Assembly: GCA_005789325.1 (NCBI GenBank)
Contig: SXYE01000029.1
Coordinates: forward strand, 1-7,988
Reading direction: 5' to 3'
DNA length: 7,988 bases
Source: Actinomycetota bacterium
GTDB taxonomy: Bacteria; Actinomycetota; Actinomycetes; S36-B12; UBA5976
Both the position numbers and the translations under genes were made by a program. The notes beneath the pieces were generated by a model that ran no database searches, was not told where the DNA came from, and saw only the letters and a program-made list of their open reading frames with translations. Shown here one piece after another: positions 6,470 to 7,988 of this stretch (position 1 is the stretch's first letter; each line of letters begins with the position of its first letter).

Positions 6470-7402
6470 TTAGTCTTCCAGTTTCCTGGTTCGTCTGGTG
6501 ATCTCATATTGCTCTTTTAATTTAGATGGGTGTGGATAGGTAACTTCTTCTAAGACCAAAGCTTTGGCTGAAACCACATTCAAATCAGTAATTTTCTTTC
6601 TTTTCAACATGACTTCTTTGGGCCAATTAATATCTTTTTTACCTTCTCCAACTTGAATAATTGCTGCCACTAATCCTCTGACCATGGAGTAGCAAAAAGC
6701 ATCAGCAATCACTTCACAAATAACATAATCACTTTTTCTAGTCCAATTAAACTTTATTAGATTTCTTATAGTGGTGGAACCTTCACGAGATTTACAAAAG
6801 GCATAAAAATCATTTAAGCCAAGTAATTCTTTACTGGCTTTATTCATATCGTGATGATCAAGTTTTTTCCTATAATCCAAAACATATCTGGAGTTGAGTG
6901 GATCTATTCCATCTTTAGCATCCGCAATTGTGTATGAATATCTTCTTGTTAAAGCTGAATATCGAGCATCAAAATCTGGGTGAGCAATGGCTACTTTTCT
7001 AACTTGAATATCTGGTGGAAGGAGTCTTCTAAATTTATACATCGGATCTTTAATCTTTGACCACACATCTTCACTAACATCAAAATGAACTACTTGAGCT
7101 CGAGCGTGAACTCCTGCATCTGTTCTTCCTGCGCCAACAGTTTTTACTTTATCTAATCTAAGAAATTTTTTTAAAGTTTTATTTAATTCACCCTGCACAG
7201 TTCTCATATGAGGTTGAATTCCGAATCCAGAAAAATCTGTCCCGTCATAAGCTATATCTAGGCGAATGCGAACGAGCCCACTTCTTTTAGAAGCGGGCTC
7301 GTTAATCTTTCTCTTAGTAACTATATTAATCTTCCTTGGATTCTTTTTTCGCTGTTGTTTTCTTGGGAGCAGTCTTCTTTGCAGCCTTCTTGGCAGGCTC
7401 AA
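6470..7402 (-). CDS. truA: tRNA pseudouridine(38-40) synthase TruA (start codon uncertain)
   Basis: TruA isomerises uridine to pseudouridine at positions 38-40 of the tRNA anticodon stem. Numbering from the furthest upstream TTG (7402, 310 residues), the conserved protein begins at V44 ([11 protein letters not shown], codon 7273-7271). It carries the catalytic Asp95 in [15 protein letters not shown], then RRYSYTI and [20 protein letters not shown]. The conserved part is 267 residues, normal for the family. The 43 residues before it are odd. Much of that stretch is the lysine-rich tail of rplQ read in another frame (77-base overlap), and no ATG, GTG or TTG exists between the rplQ stop and V44. 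A non-standard ATA at 7324 has AAGGA 8 bases upstream and would give a 284-residue protein. The interval is the maximal reading frame; the true 5' end is unresolved. Identity is secure. Confidence 0.9.
   Translation of the reverse strand: MSLPRRLQRRLLPRKQQRKKNPRKINIVTKRKINEPASKRSGLVRIRLDIAYDGTDFSGFGIQPHMRTVQGELNKTLKKFLRLDKVKTVGAGRTDAGVHARAQVVHFDVSEDVWSKIKDPMYKFRRLLPPDIQVRKVAIAHPDFDARYSALTRRYSYTIADAKDGIDPLNSRYVLDYRKKLDHHDMNKASKELLGLNDFYAFCKSREGSTTIRNLIKFNWTRKSDYVICEVIADAFCYSMVRGLVAAIIQVGEGKKDINWPKEVMLKRKKITDLNVVSAKALVLEEVTYPHPSKLKEQYEITRRTRKLED
7271..7303 (-). terminator. Strong stem-loop just after rplQ, abutting the truA conserved domain (terminator or attenuator candidate)
   Basis: The arms 7271-7285 and 7289-7303 pair over 15 bp around a three-base loop. 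The only non-Watson-Crick pair (7280 with 7294) is a G-U wobble in minus-strand RNA but an A-C mismatch in plus-strand RNA, so the structure fits the rplQ transcript better. It begins 22 bases after the rplQ stop, where an operon terminator would be expected, but the following bases (CGCATTCGCC) are not a U-tract. It also lies in the truA frame, ending exactly at the first conserved codon. The hairpin itself is directly visible; termination, attenuation or RNA processing is inference. Confidence 0.5.
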
Positions 7403-7823
7403 CTTGAGCTGCTTCTTTTACAGCTCTTTTAGTTGCACCTTCTGCTTCAGCAACAACTTTTTGTGCCAAGCTTTCAACTAATTCAATTACAGCCATTGAT
7501 GCGTTATCGCCTTTTCTGGTTCCAAGTTTGGTGATACGGGTGTAGCCACCTTCTCTTTTAGCAAAACTTGGACCAATTTCGGTGAACAATGAATGCACCA
7601 CAGATTTATTTCTAATAATTGCGAGCACTCTGCGACGTGATGAAAGATCACCCTTTTTTGCGAAAGTAATTATTTTTTCAGCAAACGGGCGAAGCTTTCG
7701 TGCTTTTGCTTCAGTGGTTGTGATTTTGCCTTTTTCGAAAAGTGAAGTTGCTAAATTAGCAAGAATCAATTTTTGATGGGCTGCAGAACCACCAAGTCGA
7801 GTACCTTGGGTTGGTGATGCCAT
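7326..7823 (-). CDS. rplQ: Large ribosomal subunit protein L17 (bL17)
   Basis: L17 sits near the peptide exit tunnel of the 50S subunit. The core runs from [20 protein letters not shown] through [20 protein letters not shown] (31-50), [12 protein letters not shown] (72-83) and [17 protein letters not shown] (92-108) to MAVIELVE at about residue 117. It is followed by a tail of about 48 residues that is rich in Ala and Lys ([17 protein letters not shown] near the end). Such tails are common on actinobacterial L17, so 165 residues is not abnormal. The ATG is supported by AGGAGA at 7829-7834. The gene follows rpoA by 38 bases, the standard end of the alpha operon. The tail's coding sequence overlaps the maximal truA frame. 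Confidence 0.98.
   Translation of the reverse strand: MASPTQGTRLGGSAAHQKLILANLATSLFEKGKITTTEAKARKLRPFAEKIITFAKKGDLSSRRRVLAIIRNKSVVHSLFTEIGPSFAKREGGYTRITKLGTRKGDNASMAVIELVESLAQKVVAEAEGATKRAVKEAAQVEPAKKAAKKTAPKKTTAKKESKED
7333..7337 (-). promoter_or_regulatory. Candidate Shine-Dalgarno for truA inside the end of rplQ
   Basis: The minus strand reads AAGGA in the last codons of rplQ. Eight bases further on is the ATA at 7324-7322 in the truA frame, one base after the rplQ TAA. Position and spacing are ideal for a coupled start, but the codon is ATA rather than ATG. Confidence 0.4.
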
Positions 7824-7828
7824 TTTTA

Positions 7829-7834
7829 TCTCCT
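7829..7834 (-). promoter_or_regulatory. Ribosome binding site of rplQ
   Basis: The minus strand reads AGGAGA with 5 bases to the rplQ ATG. It is the strongest Shine-Dalgarno in the window and confirms the L17 start. Confidence 0.8.
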
Positions 7835-7861
7835 ACTTGTTCTTATGACTTCGGTGGTTTC

Positions 7862-7988
7862 TTAAAACTTCTCGTCTTCAGCAACGCCGTCTTCATCTGA
7901 TTCTTCGATGTAGCCGGCAGCTTTAGTTCTGTCATAACCTGCTGGTGAGTCTTTTAGTTTCAAACCAAGCATTACTAATTTGGCATGA
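7862..7988 (-). CDS. rpoA: RNA polymerase alpha subunit, C-terminal end (runs off the window edge)
   Basis: Reading the minus strand from the right edge gives the last 41 codons and TAA stop of rpoA. HAKLVMLGLKLKDSP is the end of the last helix of the alpha C-terminal domain, which contacts promoter UP elements and activators. After it come AGYDRTKAAGY and an acidic tail, EESDEDGVAEDEKF. Acidic ends after the LKDSP motif are usual for actinobacterial alpha subunits. The stop lies 38 bases before the rplQ ATG, matching the conserved rpoA-rplQ pair. The N-terminal assembly domain and most of the C-terminal domain are outside the window, so completeness cannot be judged. Confidence 0.95.
   Translation of the reverse strand, partial: HAKLVMLGLKLKDSPAGYDRTKAAGYIEESDEDGVAEDEKF

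Noticed and set aside
7320..7325. TATAGT as a -10 box for a separate truA promoter
   Set aside because: It matches a -10 consensus well but has no -35, and it overlaps the region better explained as the rplQ-truA coupling site; not listed as a feature without start-site data.

Overview
This AT-rich window reads as ordinary core chromosome from a small-genome, low-GC actinobacterium, plausibly of the freshwater/marine planktonic kind (acI-like). The lineage is inferred from three things. The gene order rpoA-rplQ-truA ... rplM-rpsI-glmM ... glmS-acpS-alr is the classic actinobacterial block. L17, L13 and S9 have actinobacterial-type sequences. Promoter-like TANNNT boxes sit almost on top of start codons, as in the leaderless genes common in Actinobacteria. 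I see no mobile element, CRISPR array, tRNA, rRNA or phage gene, and no gene-free stretch longer than about 126 bases.

Layout, in the direction of transcription of the minus strand (right to left). (1) 7988-6470: the end of rpoA, then rplQ (L17) and truA, the tail of the alpha operon. (2) 6407-5574: a class IV PLP aminotransferase-fold gene, probably pabC. (3) 5573-5448: a 126-base leader, then rplM (L13, GTG start), rpsI (S9, TTG start) and glmM, tightly packed. (4) 2502-3188: the only plus-strand gene, yaaA, which shares a TTAA stop overlap with glmM. (5) 2454-1: glmS, acpS and the first 63 codons of alr, a second tight minus-strand operon. glmS and yaaA diverge from a 47-base intergenic region.

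How the genes work together: GlmS makes glucosamine-6-P from fructose-6-P and glutamine, and GlmM isomerises it to glucosamine-1-P, the route to UDP-GlcNAc. Alr supplies D-alanine, so three genes feed peptidoglycan synthesis. AcpS activates acyl carrier protein for lipid synthesis. rpoA, rplQ, rplM, rpsI and truA belong to transcription, the ribosome and tRNA modification. PabC, if correctly named, makes p-aminobenzoate for folate. YaaA is a peroxide-stress/iron-homeostasis family protein.

I found no convincing new biological system. The most unusual spot is the rplQ-truA junction. There truA has no ATG, GTG or TTG start between the rplQ stop and its conserved domain, a well-placed Shine-Dalgarno points at an ATA codon, and a 15-bp hairpin abuts the first conserved TruA codon. 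The mirrored, apparently leaderless glmS/yaaA promoters are the second most interesting point.
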